Positions 62,800-64,000 of a stretch of 64,000 nt of DNA are shown here, in pieces. The notes beneath the pieces were generated by a model. That model was given only the letters and a program-made list of their open reading frames with translations, ran no database searches and was not told where the DNA came from. How positions within the stretch are numbered: position 1 is the stretch's first letter; every line of letters begins with the position of its first letter. Source of the DNA: Lewinellaceae bacterium (GTDB taxonomy: Bacteria > Bacteroidota > Bacteroidia > Chitinophagales > Saprospiraceae); contig CANJPT010000005.1 of assembly GCA_947476195.1 (NCBI GenBank), positions 1 to 64,000 of the forward strand, written 5' to 3'. The translations under genes were made by a program, and so were the position numbers.

Positions 62800-64000
62800 A
62801 TGTCGCGTTTAGTAGGATTGTTTACCCTCTTCTTATTTGCACATCTTTCTTGCAAGGACGCTCCTTCCAGGCCTGAATCACGCATGGCATTCCGATACAA
62901 TCAGCACAATCCCATCACTTCGCTGGATCCGGCTTTTGCCCGCACACAAAATAATATCTGGGCAGTAGATTGTTTGTTCAATGGATTGGTTCAATTGGAT
63001 GATAGTCTAAACGTAAAACCTTGTCTTGCAAAGTATTGGAGTGTTTCTTCTGATGGATTATCCTATCGTTTCACATTGCGCGATGACGTTTTTTTTCACG
63101 ACGACCCTGCTTTCTCAAACGGAGGAAAAGGCCGAAAACTAATTGCATCTGATGTGGTATTCAGTTTCCAACGCCTGCTCGACGAGACCTGGCCCAAACC
63201 AGGCTCCTGGATCTTCAAAGGTCGGATAGCTACCGATTCTGCCTTTGTTGCGGAAAGTGATTCGGTATTCGTGTTACGGCTAGCCACACCGTTTCAGCCA
63301 ATGTTGCAAATCCTGACCATGCAATATGCCAGTATTGTGCCCTTTGAGGTTTGTACCTTTTGGGGCCGTGATTTTCGGCGGCATCCGGTAGGTACGGGGC
63401 CGTTCCGATTTAAGGTATGGGCCGAAAATCAAGCCTTGGTACTGATCAAAAATGAACACTACTTTGAAACAGACAGCTCAGGCACTCGCCTACCCTATCT
63501 GGACGCAGTGAAAACGACTTTTATTGGTGACCGAAAAACAGCATTCCTGGAATTCAAAAAAGGAAACCTGGACTACTTTTTTGGACTTGAAAGTTCCTAT
63601 ATCAACGAATTGCTTACTGCTGATGGCGAACTTCAGCCTGCATTGTCAACAGACTTTTATTTCCTTAAAAACCCATATCTAAATACGGAATACCTGGGAA
63701 TCCTGATTGATGCAGTGACTTCGAATAATCCCGTCCAAAAAGCAAATCTCCTGCAAATCAAAAAAATACGCCAGGCGCTTAACTTTGGGTTTGATCGTGC
63801 CCAATTGCTACGCACCTTACGTAATAATGTTGGAAGACCTGCCACCTCAGGTTTTGCACCACGCGGCCTGCCCTCATTTGACGAAGCTGCAGTCAATGGC
63901 TACCATTACGACCCAGTGCGGGCGGCCCGTCTACTGGCAGAAGCTGGGTTCCCAAACGGACAAAACCTGCCCAATATTACCCTGCTGTGCAACAATGAGT
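62800..64000 (+). CDS. ABC transporter oligopeptide-binding lipoprotein (SBP family 5), partial
   Basis: The first 400 residues of a frame that runs off the window end. Start MSRLVGLFTLFLFAHLSC gives a lipid-anchored N-terminus (Cys18). Family 5 marks: NPITSLDPAFARTQNN, LVQLDDSLNVKPCLAKYWSVSSDGLSYRF (the typical SDGxxYTFxLR block), FHDDPAF, ASDVVFSFQRLL, HPVGTGPFRF and RQALNFGFDRAQLL. It captures peptides, or another class of solute handled by this family, for an ABC importer (Opp/Dpp type). Permease genes are probably downstream. The complete protein should be near 530-600 residues. Confidence 0.92.
   Translation, partial: MSRLVGLFTLFLFAHLSCKDAPSRPESRMAFRYNQHNPITSLDPAFARTQNNIWAVDCLFNGLVQLDDSLNVKPCLAKYWSVSSDGLSYRFTLRDDVFFHDDPAFSNGGKGRKLIASDVVFSFQRLLDETWPKPGSWIFKGRIATDSAFVAESDSVFVLRLATPFQPMLQILTMQYASIVPFEVCTFWGRDFRRHPVGTGPFRFKVWAENQALVLIKNEHYFETDSSGTRLPYLDAVKTTFIGDRKTAFLEFKKGNLDYFFGLESSYINELLTADGELQPALSTDFYFLKNPYLNTEYLGILIDAVTSNNPVQKANLLQIKKIRQALNFGFDRAQLLRTLRNNVGRPATSGFAPRGLPSFDEAAVNGYHYDPVRAARLLAEAGFPNGQNLPNITLLCNNE

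Overview
The window comes from a chromosome of a filamentous or gliding Bacteroidota, most likely a member of the Saprospiraceae (Haliscomenobacter/Lewinella-like). The grounds are: long SprB-repeat adhesins with gliding-motility (CHU_C) C-termini; several type IX secretion (T9SS) type A sorting tails; a futalosine-pathway menaquinone gene; DUF1573, SRAP and CcmF/CcsA genes typical of the phylum; -7 promoter boxes of the TAnnTTTG type; and little Shine-Dalgarno signal. These are inferences from gene content; no rRNA or tRNA gene was seen.

1-6.9 kb is a mobile-element graveyard. It holds an internally deleted IS66 element with perfect terminal repeats. Next comes a decayed diversity-generating retroelement: a target gene with an in-frame stop, an intact avd, no recognisable template repeat, and a reverse transcriptase cut off just after its catalytic motif. 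A T9SS-secreted dockerin/cohesin-like protein and a frameshifted REP-associated (RAYT) transposase follow.

7-14 kb carries truA, a zinc alcohol dehydrogenase, the first giant SprB adhesin and an LLM-class flavin oxidoreductase. 14.4-17.5 kb is a small fructan/sucrose unit (sugar porter plus GH32). 17.6-27.9 kb holds a secreted HExxH metalloprotease fused to SprB repeats, a GCPII-like M28 peptidase and a second giant SprB adhesin. 28-34 kb has a TerB-like protein, a BNR-repeat secreted protein, the SRAP DNA-damage protein, an alpha/beta hydrolase and an acetyltransferase scrap.

33.4-37.9 kb (minus strand) is an SOS-mutasome-like pair: a DnaE-type polymerase followed by dinB. The DnaE gene has an in-frame insertion of 21-bp tandem repeats. 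38-39.1 kb holds a RAYT transposase flanked by, and interrupted by, copies of its own presumed REP palindrome, then a candidate structured small RNA. 39-49 kb is mostly housekeeping: CDF transporter, asparaginase, futalosine hydrolase, methyltransferase, PAP2 phosphatase, two DUF1573 proteins, a DoxX-like protein and a thioesterase. Set among these are a truncated group IIC intron sitting directly behind a terminator and an orphan cas6.

50-64 kb contains the cytochrome c assembly protein CcmF/CcsA, secreted T9SS proteins, a 1.3-kb-residue surface protein with a phage-tail-like S74 chaperone end, a lamin-tail-domain protein, a DUF937 protein and the start of an ABC oligopeptide-binding lipoprotein that runs off the window. 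The common theme is surface and secreted proteins built from shared modules, set among many small palindromic repeats that invade intergenic regions and, twice, coding sequences.
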